NCBI GenBank assembly: GCA_036873755.1
Contig: JAVTVY010039217.1
Coordinates: 1-64,000, forward strand
From: Hanleya hanleyi
Taxonomy: Eukaryota > Mollusca > Polyplacophora > Lepidopleurida > Hanleyidae
Reading direction: 5' to 3'
DNA: 64,000 nucleotides
The notes under the pieces are model-generated. The model was not told the DNA's origin, searched no databases, and saw only the letters and a list, made by a program, of their open reading frames with translations. Below are positions 44,465 through 57,897 of the stretch, one piece after another (positions within the stretch are counted from its first letter, which is position 1; every line of letters begins with the position of its first letter). Made by a program: the position numbers and the translations under genes.

Positions 44465-47400
44465 ATCCAGGTTCAATATTAACCCATACCATCCAGGTCA
44501 ATTATCAACCCATGTTATCTTACACCATCCAGGCTAATTATCAACCCCTGTTATCCCATACCGTCCAGGTTAATTATCAATCCCTGTTATCTCATACCAT
44601 CCAGGTTAATTATCAACCCATGTTATCCAATACCATCAAGGTTAATTATCAATTGCTGTTATCCCACACCATCCAGGCTAATTATCAACCCCTGTTGTCC
44701 CATACCATCCAAGTTAATTATTAATCCCTGTTATCTCATACTATCCAGGTTAAGTATCAACCCCTGTTATCTCATACTATCCAGGTTAATTATCAATCCC
44801 TGTTATCCCATATCATCCAAGTTAATTATCAATCCCTGTTATCTCATACTATCCAGGTTAAGTATCAACCCCTGTTATCGCATACCATCCAGGTTAATTA
44901 TACATGTAAACCCATGTTATCATATACCATCCAGATTAATTATCAATCACTGTTATCCCCTACTATCCAGGTTAATTATCAATCCCCGCTAGCCCATACC
45001 ATCCAGGTTAATTATCAACTCCTGTTATCCCATACCACCCAGGATAGGTATCAATCCATGTTATGTCATACCATCCAGGTTAATTATCAACCCCTGTTAT
45101 CCCACGCCATCCAGGTTAGTTATCAACAAATGTTATCCCATGCCATCCATGTTAATTATCAATCCATATTATCCCATACCATCTAGGTTAATTATCAATC
45201 CTTGTTATCCCATACCATCCAGGTTAATTATCAACCGCTGTTATCCCATACCATCCAGGTTAATTATCAACCCCTGTTATCCCATACCATCCATGTTAAT
45301 TATCAACCCCTGTTATCCCATAATATCCAGGTTAATTATCAACAAATGTTATCCCATGCCATCCATGTTAATTATCAATCCATATTATCCCATACCATCT
45401 AGGTTAATTATCAACCCTTGTTATCCCATACCATCCAGGTTAATTATCAATCCTTGTTATCCCATACCATCCAGGTTAATTATCAACCGCTGTTATCCCA
45501 TACCATCCAGGTTAATTATCAACCCCTGTCATCCCATACCATCCATGTTAATTATCAACCCCTGTTATCCCATAATATCCAGGTTAATTATCAACAAATG
45601 TTATCTCATGTCATCCATGTTAATTATCAATCCATGTTATCTCATCCCATCCAGGTTAATTATCAATCCCTGTTATCCCATACCATCCAGGATACTTACC
45701 AACCCTACTCCCAAACCATCCAGGTTAATCAACCAGATATCTCATACTATCCAGGCTAATTATCAACTCTTGTTATCCCATACCATCCAGGTTAATTATC
45801 AATCCCTGTTATCTCATACCAAGGTAACCATCCATGCTAATTATCAACCCATGTTATCCCATACCATCCAGGTTACTGATCAATCCCTGTTATCCCAAAC
45901 CAGTCAGGTTAAGTATCAATCCCTGTTATCCCATACTATCCAGGCTAACTATCAACCGATGTTATCCCATACCATCCAGGTTAATTATCAACCCCTGTTA
46001 TCCAATAATATCCAGGTCAGTTATCAACAAATGTTATCCCATGTTTTCCATGTTAATTATCAACCCATGTTATCCCATCCCATCCAGGTTAATTATCAAT
46101 CCCTGTTATCCCATACCATCCAGGATACTTACCAACCCTACTCCCAAACCATCCATGTTAATCAACCTGATATCTCATACTATCCAGGCTAATTATCAAC
46201 TCCTGTTATCCCATACCATCCAGGTTAATTATCCATCCTTGTTATCTCATACCATCCATGCTAATTATCAACCCATGTTATCCCATACCATCCAGGTTAC
46301 TGATCAATCCCTGTTATCCCATACCATTCAGGTTAATTACCAATCCCTGTTATTCCATACTATTCAGGCTAATTATCAACCCCTGTTATCCCATACCATC
46401 CAGGTTAATTATCAAGCCCTGTTATCCCATAATATCCAGGTTAATAATCAACCCATGTTATCCCATACCATACAGGTTAATTATCAACCCGTTATCCCAT
46501 ACTATCCAGGTTACTTATCAATCCCTGTTATCCCATACCATCTAGGCTAATTATCAACCCCTGTTATCCCATACCATCCAGGTTAATTGTCAACCCGTTA
46601 TCTCATACTATCCAGGCTAATTATCAAGCCCTGTTATCTCTTACCATCCAGATTAATTATCAACCCATGTTATCCCATACCATCCAGGTTAATTATCAAC
46701 CCCTATTATCCCATAATATCCAGGTTAATTATCAATCCCTGTTATCCCATACCATCCAGGTTAATTATCAACCCCTGTTATCCCATACCATCCAGGTTAA
46801 TTATCAACCCCTGTTATCCCATACCATCCAGGTTAATTATCAACCCGTTATCCCATACTATCCAGGTTAATTATCAATCCCTGTTATCCCATACCATCCA
46901 GGCTAATTAACCTCTGTTATCCCATACTATACAGGTTAATTATCAACCCGTTATCCCATACTATCCAGGTTAATTATCAATCCCTGTTATCCCATACCAT
47001 CCAGGTTAATTATCAACCCCATTTATCCCATACCATCCAGGTTAATTATCAACCCCTGTTATCCCATAATATCCAGGTTAATTATCAATCCCTGTTATCC
47101 CATACCATCCAGGTTAATTTATCAACCCGTTATCCCATACTATCCAGGCTAATTATCAACCCCTGTTATCCCATACCATCCAGGTCAATTATCAACCCCT
47201 GTTATCCCATAATATCCAGGTTAATAATTAACCCATGTTATCCCATACCATCCAGGTTAATTATCAGTCCCCGTTGTCCCATACCATCCAGGCTAATTAT
47301 CAGTTCCTGTTATCCTATACCATCCAGGTTAATTATCAATCCCTGTTATCCCATACCATCCAGGCTAATTATCAACCCATACCAGTCAGGTTAATTATTA
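44465..47400. repeat. 36-bp minisatellite, about 80 copies
   Basis: Unit: CATACCATCCAGGTTAATTA + TCAACCCCTGTTATCC. 36 bp is 12 codons, and two plus frames stay open for long stretches (350 codons at 45140-46192), reading VNYQPLLSHTIQ or LIINPCYPIPSR repeats. Occasional 29-33-bp units and a larger repeated block (45640-45760 and 46070-46190 share GGATACTTACCAACCCTACT) show higher-order copying. It lies upstream of the first seen KYAT3-like exon. Confidence 0.96.
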
Positions 47401-47845
47401 ACCCATATGATCGGGGAACTTAATTATCAAACCACAATATCCAGGTTCATTATAAACTCATATCCTCCAGGTTAATAATAAACCCATAACATCCAGGTTA
47501 ATTATGAACCCATATCCTCCAGGTTAATTATGAACCCATATCCTCCAGGTTAATAATAAACCCATATCCTCCAGGTTAATTATGAACCCATACCCTCCAG
47601 GTTAATTATGAACCCATATCCTCCAGGTTAATAATAAACCCATATCCTCCAGGTTAATTATAAACCCATAACATCCAGGTTAATTATGAACTCATATCCT
47701 CCAGGTTAATTATGAACCCATATCCTCCAGGTTAATAATAAACCCATATCCTCCAGGTTAATTATGAACCCATATCCTCCAGGTTAATTATAAACCCATA
47801 TCCTCCAGGTTAATTATGAACCCATATCCTCCAGGTTAATAAATT
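47400..47845. repeat. 26-bp minisatellite continuous with the 36-bp array
   Basis: Units CCAGGTTAATTATGAACCCA + TATCCT and an AATAATAAACCC variant. The shared core CCAGGTTAATTAT shows that these units derive from the 36-bp unit by shortening. Confidence 0.93.
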
Positions 47846-48689
47846 ATCAACAGTTATCAGTTGAGGTACACATACATGTATGATCTTACTATCCAAACCA
47901 AGCAACTAGTCATGTACTGCTACAGTTAAGGATGTCATTATATATTGCGCAAAGGCATCGCTTGGAGTGTTGTTGGATGCGAATGACCTCCTCTCAGTGC
48001 CCAACCATATGTTTTTTTCCTATGTTGGATGACATACTACTGGGCTCTCTAATAAGTAAGCATAGGGGACCACTCCCTCTTAAGAAATCCTGATGTATAG
48101 GCTGATGATGTTAATGGGGTCAGGCAATGAATGGTACTGTACTTCAGAAGACACTGATAGACTTTGACAAGCTCCTAAGTCCAAGTTTTATTGTTCCTCA
48201 GATTGGAGTTGAACCTGTTCACAAGGGGAGTCCATACAGGATCATCACAAAATTTGTCATGCATGCACAATAGTTCAGAATGTCACTTAGTTACATAAGT
48301 AACTTTTTTTCTTTACTTTTATTATTTTTTCTGGAATGAGCAATTGAGTGAATACAGTGTATGATTAAACATGATTTTCAACAATATTTCAGTCATATCA
48401 CAATGTTCGGGTCCTATTTTTTTTTCACACACGGTACCTCACAGATAGGGTCCTATTATTTTTTACCCCCGGATGCCCCAGTTAGTTACCTCTTATGACA
48501 AGCTGTCTGAGGAGCTGTGGCACTTAAACAATACCCCTGGTCAATCCCTAGACGACCCATAGGGCTAATTATTGGAGTTCGCCATCCTATGTCCCTCTGA
48601 TGAGGCTTCAGATGATGGCTTAGGATTACACAATATTTTGACCAGTTGGCTATTTTCAGTCATCCTGTTATCCGTATCATATTGTCCCG

Positions 48690-50370
48690 GCTATGATATC
48701 CTTTAGTGTGAGATTCCACCGGTATATGGTGTGAGATCTCATTGGAATATGGTGGGTTATCTCAATCAGGGTTCCCACTGGGTGGTGCTGGGTGGGCAAT
48801 GGTGGGAGCACCCGGCACTCACTCATGCTCTCTAATATTATTTAGCATAGGGCTCAAATAAATTTAGCCAAATTTACACATATTTTGACTGAAATATCCA
48901 GCACTCCAATATTTCTGGGCAGAACCATGCTCACTGGGATATGGTGTGAGATTTCACTGGGATATGGTGTGAACTCTCAATGCGGTATGGTGTGATATCT
49001 CATCGGGATATGATGTTTGATCTCACTGGGCCATGGTGTGAGATCTCACCAGTATATCATAGAAGATCTCACTGGGATATGGTGTGAGATCTCACCGGGA
49101 TATGGTGTAAGATCTCACTGGGATATGGTGTGAGATCTCACCGGGATATGGTGTGAGATATCAATGGGATATGTTGTGAGATCTCATTGGGATTGGTGGG
49201 ATATGGTGTGAGATCTCACCGGGATATGGTGTAAGATATCAATGGGATATGTTGTGAGATCTCATTGGGATTGGTGGGATATGGTGTGAGATCTCACCGG
49301 GATATGGTGTAAGATATCAATGGGATATGTTGTGAGATCTCATTGGGATTGGTGGGATATGGTGTGAGATCTCACCGGGATATGGTGTAAGATATCAATG
49401 GGATATGTTGTGAGATCTCATTGGGATTGGTGGGATATGGTGTGAGATCTCACCGGGATATGGTGTAAGATATCAATGGGATATGTTGTGAGATCTCATT
49501 GGGATTGGTGGGATATGGTGTGAGATCTCACCGGGATATGGTGTAAGATATCAATGGGATATGTTGTGAGATCTCATTGGGATTGGTGGGATATGTTGTG
49601 AGATCTCACCGGGATATGGTGTAAGATATCAATGGGATATGTTGTGAGATCTCATTGGGATTGGTGGGATATGGTGTGAGATCTCACCGGGATATGGTGT
49701 AAGATATCAATGGGATATGTTGTGAGATCTCACCGGGATATGGTGTAAGATATCAATGGGATATGTTGTGAGATCTCACCGGGATATGGTGTAAGATATC
49801 AATGGGATATGTTGTGAGATCTCATTGGGATTGGTGGGATATGGTGTGATATCTCACCGGGATATGGAGTGAGATCTCGCCGAGGAATCATGTGAGATCT
49901 CACTGAGATATCATGTGAGATCTGATCAGGATATGTGGTTTGATCTCACCGGAATATGGTGTGAGATCTCTCCGGGATATGGTGTGGGATTGGTGGGATA
50001 TTGCATCAGGATATGATATGAGATCTCATTTGAATATTTCACCATGATATGATGTGAGATCTCACCAGGATATGTGAGATTTCACCGGGATATGGTGTGA
50101 GATCTCACTGGGATACAGTGTGAGACCTCACCAGGATATGGTGTTTAATCTCACTGGGATATCACGGGAGACCTCATCAGGATATGGTGAGAGATCTCAA
50201 CAGGATATGGTTTCTGTGAGATCTCACCGGGATATGGTGTGAGATCTCATTGGGATTGGTGGGATATGGAATATGGTGCGAGATCTCACTTGGATATCTC
50301 ACCCGAATATGGTGTGAGATCTCATTGGGATATGATGTGAGATCTCACCAGGATTGGTCATATCTGATCC
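48690..50370. repeat. GGGATATGGTGTGAGATCTCACC array with 78-bp higher-order unit
   Basis: The basic unit is about 23 bp. Between about 49142 and 49830 four sub-units (23+23+9+23) form a 78-bp higher-order repeat, marked by GGGATTGGTGGGATATG every 78 bp. Most units contain the palindrome GTGAGATCTCAC or TGAGATCTCA. The flanks are more diverged monomers. Confidence 0.96.
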
Positions 50371-50399
50371 CACAGAGATGTTTGGTGGAATCTCATTCC

Positions 50400-52770
50400 A
50401 GGTGAGAATGTACATGTAGATTGAGAGCTATTCATAATGTTGTTTTCAGATGTTATATAGCAGTCATTACAACATCTGCTTTCACGAATACATAATTTAC
50501 TAATTACATAGTGAAGTTACATGTACCTGTGATGTGAAAGAGTATAATCAGAAGCAAATGAAGTGGAAGTGTGTATCATTACATTTGAATTGCTAGATAC
50601 TGGCACTTGTCAAACTGCCTACATCACTAGACTCCTGCACAGTCCCTACACACGCAACCTGAAATGCAAGGCCCCATGTGAGGGATCATAGGTGTGAACA
50701 ACTATATACATTTCATAGGCTTGGTATTCAAATTCCAGCAACAACTCACGAATCTCTTATGATGGACCACTCGATTTTTGTTTTGAATATGTGCGATCAT
50801 GACACATACATACCAATATTACTTTGCAACTAGGTCACAGCAGAGTTATAAGCCGGGAGGTGGTGACCTATGCATTCTATCTTTTCTGATGTAAGGATGC
50901 AGACTTCTAGTTCATTAGTTTCTAGGAAAATGAATGTGAATGTGAGTGTGAGAATGTTTACATATGCAGGCCTGGAAGTGGCTCATGGAGAAAATATAGG
51001 AGGAAATTTGCCAAAATAAAGGAGAAATGAAGGAATCTTCTAAATAAAATACAGGAAAATATAGGAAATAAAGGAGTGTAAGACAGGTCACTAATATCAT
51101 TGTACATGTATGTTCCAAACTTCACTTTTCTGGTGTTAATCAAATTATTTACACTGAATGTGGGCATACATGTAGTACTAGTGGTGGCGACTGATGAGAC
51201 CTATTCTGCTGCTTGGTTCAACAACCAAATGTATTTTCTCATGCCAATTTGATTCATTTCAAAAATAAAAATATAGGAAAAATTAAAATATAGGAAATAT
51301 AGATTTTGAATAAAATATAGGAATATATACATGTAGGAAGGATTCAAAAACATAGGAATTATGGGGGGGGGGGCAGCCGCACTTACTGGCCTGAATATGG
51401 CCGCTTGACGATGACGTCATGACAGGATGAAGTCAAATAAGTCAAAATTCATACAGAAAAACTGAAAAGGAAATGAATGTGAATTTAGGGGAAGCGTGAT
51501 ATGCCAGTTATCATAGGGACTTGTGGAATGGGAAGGTTGCAATATGTGTCATGTAGTGGTCATGTTAGGATCATCCACAAAAAGTGTATTTTGTTTGACC
51601 CTCATTTATCCAGATTAGCAAGGGCCAAACAAAAAAAACACCCCTTGTGGATTACCCCACCATGACTGAATCTCACGCTTATAAGCCCGGTCGGAATTAT
51701 TGACTGCCATGACAGTTCATGCCGGAGATCCTCTTTACAGCCCCTTTACCATTGTCTCACACGCAACCAGCTGTGATGGCAGGTAACTCCCACCTCCCTT
51801 ATTGCAACCTTCCTATGGTTACATGTCTTGAGTGAATCACCAATTTTCCTGCCATCAGTCACACTGGATCATGTTAGGAGTGAATAACCTGGAAACCAGC
51901 AAGTGAATTAGTGACGAGTGAAAGCTTACAGATCCCAGGGATTCAAAGACACTGAAATCATCATGGCCATAATGTTTTCAAACTAATTGAGTTTTCCCAT
52001 CAAGGCTGAGCTTCGAGCTTCGCCCCACGCGATCTACCACCACCACGAGGCATTGACGGGCGTCAACGCCCAGTGGTGGTGGTGTCTGTACATACAGGAA
52101 TTAACACGTGTCTCTCATCAGTCATGCAACACTAGTGTTATAGGGCACCAATTTAACATGATAAAGCGGTATTGTGGTGCATTTTAGCAGCAGAAAATAA
52201 AAATAATGATACAGGAGATAAAAACTGAAGGATTATAAGTCATAAGCCATGAAGAGCTATATAAATGTCTATGAATCTCTGGGGTCCCACAACAAAGCAA
52301 AAGCAGAAAATAACATTGGAATGCAGAAAACAAGCACAACTACAATGCACCAATCAATTAACTAAGCGGTGAAGTGCTCAAGTGTGAGTTAACATGCTGA
52401 ACATTCCCTTCTGATGCTAACCAAAAAGATCATGTGCCAGTTTAGCCATTATCAGTGATCATCACGCACACACAGTCGGACACAGATGCAGGTCGTAAAC
52501 TGGGCATGTTTTCCATACATGCCATGAGGCCCAGGTCAAACAACGGGAGAAATGAACAATAATGCTCATTAGACTAAAACAGAAGGATAAAATTGTAATA
52601 TACCACACCTAGTATTTTTTCACTTCACTTCACCAAGTATTAAATATTTCTATCTAGTCGTTTTTGAATGAACAGCATTTTTGCTCTCTTTTCCCGTTGT
52701 TTTACCAGTCTGCGTCTTCGCCCGACTGTGTGTGCTGGTGCGTGATGATCCTCAAACTGGTGCCACCTAT
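50400..52770. other. Unannotated stretch
   Basis: AT-rich sequence with TATAGGAAA-type simple words (51000-51360), a G-run at 51364-51373 and a hairpin at 52037-52082. No gene recognised. Confidence 0.5.
52037..52082. other. Nested hairpin CCACCACCAC ... GTGGTGGTGG
   Basis: A 10-bp perfect outer stem encloses the inner inverted repeat TTGACGGGCGTCAA (52053-52066). Confidence 0.7.
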
Positions 52771-52776
52771 AGGTGG

Positions 52777-53040
52777 ATTGGCATGAAAAACAATCCCAAG
52801 TGAGATCTTGAGTCGATGTACCCACATACATGTACCAAATTTAAAAAGAATCTGTTCAGTTTATAAAATGTAATTGTCCGGAAACGAAATTTTAACTTGG
52901 CGGATCAGCGTGAAAAACAATTCCAAGCGAGATCTTGAGGCGAGGTATGACATACCAAATTGAAAAGAACCCGTTGATTTTTTTCAGAAGTTATTGTCTG
53001 AAAACAAAGTCGGACAGACGGACTGACAGACAGATGAACC
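52777..53040. repeat. Dimeric dispersed repeat with GGACAGACGGACTGAC tail
   Basis: Two modules of about 125 bp share GGCATGAAAAACAATCCCAA / AGCGTGAAAAACAATTCCAA, GAGATCTTGAG and ACCAAATT-AAAAGAA. The second ends in a GGACAGACGGACTGACAGAC tail. Confidence 0.7.
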
Positions 53041-53487
53041 CCCACACTGTAGTCACCCTTTAGCATGTAGGCCATTGGGGGACAATAACCAATATCATCA
53101 CTGGCTATTGAGCTTAACAACAATAATAGCATACTTTTTAGGCCCACAAATGTTAAACTTCCAGAATTACTGTTACAACATGCAGATATGTGAAATACCA
53201 TAAAACACTTCAACAAACAACGCAAAAAATATCAGAATACATGTAACTGATTGGTGCATATGTAGTATCATCATCCTTCTACATACCAGACTCTGATCCT
53301 AAAGTTTGAGGCAATGCTTTCACGTCGACCAATCACTATGTTAATGAATAAGATAACCACAGTCCATGTGTTTCCAATCTCAGTCAAATGAGCTTCATCC
53401 GATTGGTAGAGCTTGTATCTCACCATTGATTGGTTTACTAAACTGCAGGACATAGCATTAATTTCCCTTGGCTGAAAGCATGGCTTA

Positions 53488-53742
53488 CAGTAATCCTAGC
53501 TAATAATTCAATCACAGGAAGTGAAATTTCCCATCATAAAAACTGGGGATGATCAAATTTACTAGAGCAGGAAGTTGACAAAATGGTTCAAAATTATGCA
53601 AATAATCCATTTTTTCTTCATTATTTCAATGATTTTAGAGGGTGATGAAAATAGAATTAGAATCACTGATTGAATTTTGTTTCAAAATTGGGGTGATTGA
53701 ATCTGACTTGATGAGAGGATTGAATTATTAGTGTGATTACCA
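53488..53742. mobile_element. MITE, TAATAATTCAATCAC family
   Basis: Starts TA|CAGTAATCCTAGCTAATAAT and ends TTGAATTATTAGTGTGATTA. The interior matches the copies at 55402 and 56733. Confidence 0.85.
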
Positions 53743-54671
53743 TACAAACAATATCAGAGAATTAGGCATGCAAACTGATGATGATTAAGTACTTACAGGT
53801 ACCGAGGATAAATAGATTAAAGGAGTCGGTTGTCTGATGCATACACATCTTCTGCCAGTACTGCCAGTCAAGGGGAAAATAACTCCACCGACATGTGGCT
53901 GGCACTGGCCAACTCGTGACAAGGCATGGCGCATAGACATGGAAGTACCTTCTGTAAAATCTGTTTCAGCGGAATAAAAAAAAATGTTAAATTTATGAAA
54001 GAGGAAATATTATCACTGATGTTGTTCAGGGCAGAATTGACAGTCGCTCAGCATGCTCAGGTCACCCGCAACAAAAGCAACTCAAACCACTTGCCATGCC
54101 AAATGTGCCAACAACCTAAAGGTCAGTGAAAATGCAATGATATAAGCTGATACATGTATACGTAATTACATGTATCTATCAGAGGGGTAGTAAATGTACG
54201 TAATCTAGACTCCGGTCTCCGAACTTCCTCTTTGTTGAAGCTGAGGTGGGTAGTGGTCCAGAGTGCTTGCATTTACTGCTGGCGATTTGGTGCCAAACTC
54301 TAAGCATGCAGGTTCAAGACTCGCATGAGACTGACCCATCCAGCACTAGTATTTGTGCTTTATCAAGAAAGTGACATCCTAAAACTAATTGGATATACAT
54401 GTATCTAGGTTATAATCTCATGTTTATGTAAGTTTTCTGAATGTACGACAAGCACTTGAAGGCAAAACAGTTGTTAAACATAGTAATGAGCAACAGAGGT
54501 CATTACACTCTGTGACTTCAATACTGGTTGAAATATCATGAATCTGGGAACAGTGAAGATTTTGATATATTCACTTGTAGAGGTTATAATTTATAACTTC
54601 TGTAAGTTGGTCTCCTGACTGTTAACCACACCCATGAAACAATATTACAGTCTTTCATTTTTGAAAATAGT

Positions 54672-55355
54672 AGGAGTGCTGTGAATCACACTCCTAATTA
54701 AAAAAAAAATGATTTTAAGGAGTGTGATCACACTCCTCCAAGTTATAACATAAGAAGGCTTGCGTTTGTCTAGTCCGAGCTTCCTATGACCCCTCATGCC
54801 AGATGACAGATATTTCTGAGAGATTGTCGCCAGGGTCAGAGTTCTCTCCCATACAAAAAACGCAAACTGGAAGGGACCACAGGGACAAGCGACCTCATCC
54901 CAGTAAATGTATTCTTATAATATTCTCCCGTTCCACAACACTTAACTAACATATATTTATTATTGAATAATTTCCCTTCATTGTCAGCCCAAATTTAACA
55001 AGTTATAGCACTTTTAACTTCAACCGTATTGCAAACAGAAAACTGGGTCAGTTGTGGTTTCGTTAAAGCAAATGAAAAGAAAGTAAAGTTTTTGATACTG
55101 TAATAGATGAAGAACGAATTATTCATTATTATTATTATGTGAGTTAAGTGTTGTAGAAGGGCATTTTTTCTGGGATGAGGTAGTGTGACCCATTTTGTGT
55201 TTTTTTTTTGTGTGGAAGAGAACTCTTTACCCTAGCCAGACAATCTCTCAGAAATTATCTGTCATCTGGCAAGAAGGGTCATAGATAGCTCGGACTAACG
55301 TTTGGCGAGTGCTGCTTTTTACAAATCAAGTTTTACATGTTTTAGGAGTGTGATG
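54672..55355. mobile_element. Foldback element with long imperfect inverted arms and a perfect 20-bp palindrome
   Basis: Arms of about 150 bp at 54775-54950 and 55145-55300 are imperfect complements (TAGTCCGAGCT, GCCAGATGACAGATA, TTTCTGAGAGATTGTC, CCTCATCCCAG, ACAACACTTAACT). Beside the left arm is the perfect palindrome AGGAGTGTGATCACACTCCT (54718-54737); AGGAGTGTGAT recurs at about 55344 beyond the right arm. Confidence 0.8.
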
Positions 55356-55401
55356 GTGTGGGATTATTATCAGTGCAGTTTGTATATTGTGGTGATATTT
55401 A

Positions 55402-55621
55402 CAGTAATCTCTCTAATAATTCAATCACAGAAAGTGAAATTTTCCATCATAAAATCTGTGGGCGATTAAATTTATCACAACAGGAAGTTGACAAAATGGT
55501 TCCGAATCATGCATATAATCCATTATTTTTCCATTATTTCAATGACTTTAGAGGGTGATGAAACACAGATTGAATTTTGTCCTCAAAATTCGAGGTGATT
55601 GAATTATTAGAGGCAGTACCG
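55402..55621. mobile_element. MITE, TAATAATTCAATCAC family, with TA duplication
   Basis: TA|CAGTAATCTCTCTAATAATT at the left and TTATTAGAGGCAGTACCG|TA at the right. CAGT-type tips and TA flanks resemble Tc1/mariner-derived MITEs. Confidence 0.88.
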
Positions 55622-56732
55622 TAGTTGGCTTCCATACTCATTTCAGAAATCACTTTGCAATTTCTTCAAAGCATGTGAACCAATGTGAAAATATACATAC
55701 GTGAATTTATGCGCCATTGACAAAAAATGAAATGTTTATAGTTTTTTTTACCTTTATTTAGTTTTTTTAGTTATAGACTTCTTACCTCCAAAATTGGAGA
55801 GCCCTCATTTCCCAACCTGTTTATGCATCTAAGGAAGTACATGCCAAAATATAAAATTAGGCATAGCAGGTGATTTTTGAATAAAGTGTGTACATGAGAA
55901 CCGAATGCAAATCAAAGCAAAATTAACTTCTTCACAAATCAAGTAGGATATGATATAAGGCAGCATATGATGTCATCATTACGAAAGAGTCAAAGACCAG
56001 ATTCTGTCAGGTGGTGGCAATGTTTGAAGCTGAAATGGTGTATCATTTTTCAATGTTCTCCCCACTTTCGGCTATGAGGTGATTACTTCTCTTCTGATAT
56101 TGAATTTATGAAGCAGTGTGTGAAACAAAATATCTAAATATATATTTTTCATATCCATAGAAAATACTTAGTATGTTTTAATTACTAAGATGAACAAAAG
56201 TGACCATTGTTATGAGGGATGAAAATTTGCATGTTTAACTAAATTTATGAACATTATCTCCCCAGTTCTTGAAACAGTCCAAATAATCCTTCTATTCAAT
56301 TCCGGCACACGGTCTCCATCTTCAATTATGGAAATATTAATGAAATATGAATTAACTCACTAAAGAAATGCACATTGGACTTGGGTACAGTCCCATGATC
56401 AAGGCAGTGACCATTCTATCAAACAGACACTTCTGATGACATTTCAATGCCTAAATAAATTAGTCTTAAAGATACTACCCTTCCCGAGTTTTTCATATTC
56501 ATCAACTAACATGGCTACCCTACCTCTTCTAATTAGAATTGGAATTTTAAATTTCTTTTTCATCAGAAAAAAGTCATTCAACATAAAACTGAGTAACACA
56601 CACAAAAAAAAACATTGCAACATTGCCCCATTAAACGGTTATCTAACGGGATATAGTATTGAGTTATAGGCTGAGTTACCATGGTTACTGGGGACAGAAG
56701 TTGTCAGCATTGAATAATATAGCCAGTATGTC
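55622..56732. other. Unannotated AT-rich stretch
   Basis: No gene or clear repeat recognised. The short frame 56436-56669 has no recognisable domain. Confidence 0.5.
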
Positions 56733-56980
56733 AAACTCTCTAATAATTCAATCACAGGAAGTGAAATTACCCATCATAAAATCTGGGGATGTTCAAATTT
56801 ATTAGAACAGGAAGTTGACAAAACGGTTCAAAGTGATGCATATATCATCCATCATTTCTTCATTATTTCAATGATTTTATATGGTGATGAAATTTATTAG
56901 AACCACCAATAGAATTTTGAGCCCAAAATTGGGGGTGATTGAATTTTGTTAGGGGGATTGAATTATTAGAGGGATTACCA
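56733..56980. mobile_element. MITE, TAATAATTCAATCAC family
   Basis: Starts CTCTCTAATAATTCAATCAC, ends TTGAATTATTAGAGGGATTA. The interior GAACAGGAAGTTGACAAAAC matches the other copies. Confidence 0.85.
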
Positions 56981-57897
56981 TATAGCATTGGACATACAAT
57001 TCAATTGAGATTATGTTCCCTCTGTTTATCATATACCAAGTGATCTTAATCGCTCTGTTTGTTGCATATTTCACAAGTTTCAAATAACATGCGCACAGGC
57101 TGACTGGTATCGAGCAGCTACTTTGGAAGATCTTTTTAATTGAGTAAAAGAAGATTGTATTTTAGATTATTTGAGAGAGATTGGTTTGTTGTATAAATTT
57201 TAATGTAATTTACATGTTTTTAATGCATTAATTTACTGAGTTAATACTTGAATACTTAGAATTTTGTTTGATCGTCGCTATTTAGCTGAAATATTGCTCA
57301 ACGAGTCATTAAACCTTAATTCTCTCTCTCTTTCAACAGTTCAAATAATATGGGAGTGCATATTATACTGTATATTGAAATATACATGCTTGTAATGCTA
57401 GACAGAGAAGAGCAAATTTGAGCAACTGGACCCAACTTTAAACTGCTGAACTTTGGATGGTCAAGTATTAATAATCCTGTATACATAGCGACTTGATCTG
57501 TCCATCTATCTAGTCTGATCAGTCATGCAGTTCATGGTACATTTGTGACTCTTCACCTGTTCACTGAGAGATCAATGGAATACATCTGCAGACCTCCAAC
57601 TCCCCCTCTCCCCCCACCCAACATGCCCAAGCAACCCATCCTCAATTTATGTATAACAATCTCTATTGAATGATCACTGGTATGGTACATAATATATACT
57701 ATTATAATTCCACAAGAGATATTATTACATGATTTCTCACACCTACAGACCCCCCTCTACCCAGCCAACAATACCACTCATCTACCCAATCACAGCCAGA
57801 TAAATAGAGATATAAGTTACTCGGGTTGTTTCAACCTCAGAATTATTTCAAGTCATACTTGATCCAAATAGCACGTTGATGGCTCTTCGTGTTTGCA

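Noticed and set aside
45140..46192. 350-codon repeat ORF in the 36-bp array
   Set aside because: The period is a multiple of three, so long open frames are expected; two frames are open at once and there is no independent sign of coding.
44465..47400. Units contain GGGATAACAGGG on the minus strand, the core of the I-SceI homing endonuclease site
   Set aside because: Only 12 of 18 bases fit, and the match follows from the repeat unit; there is no endonuclease gene or intron context.
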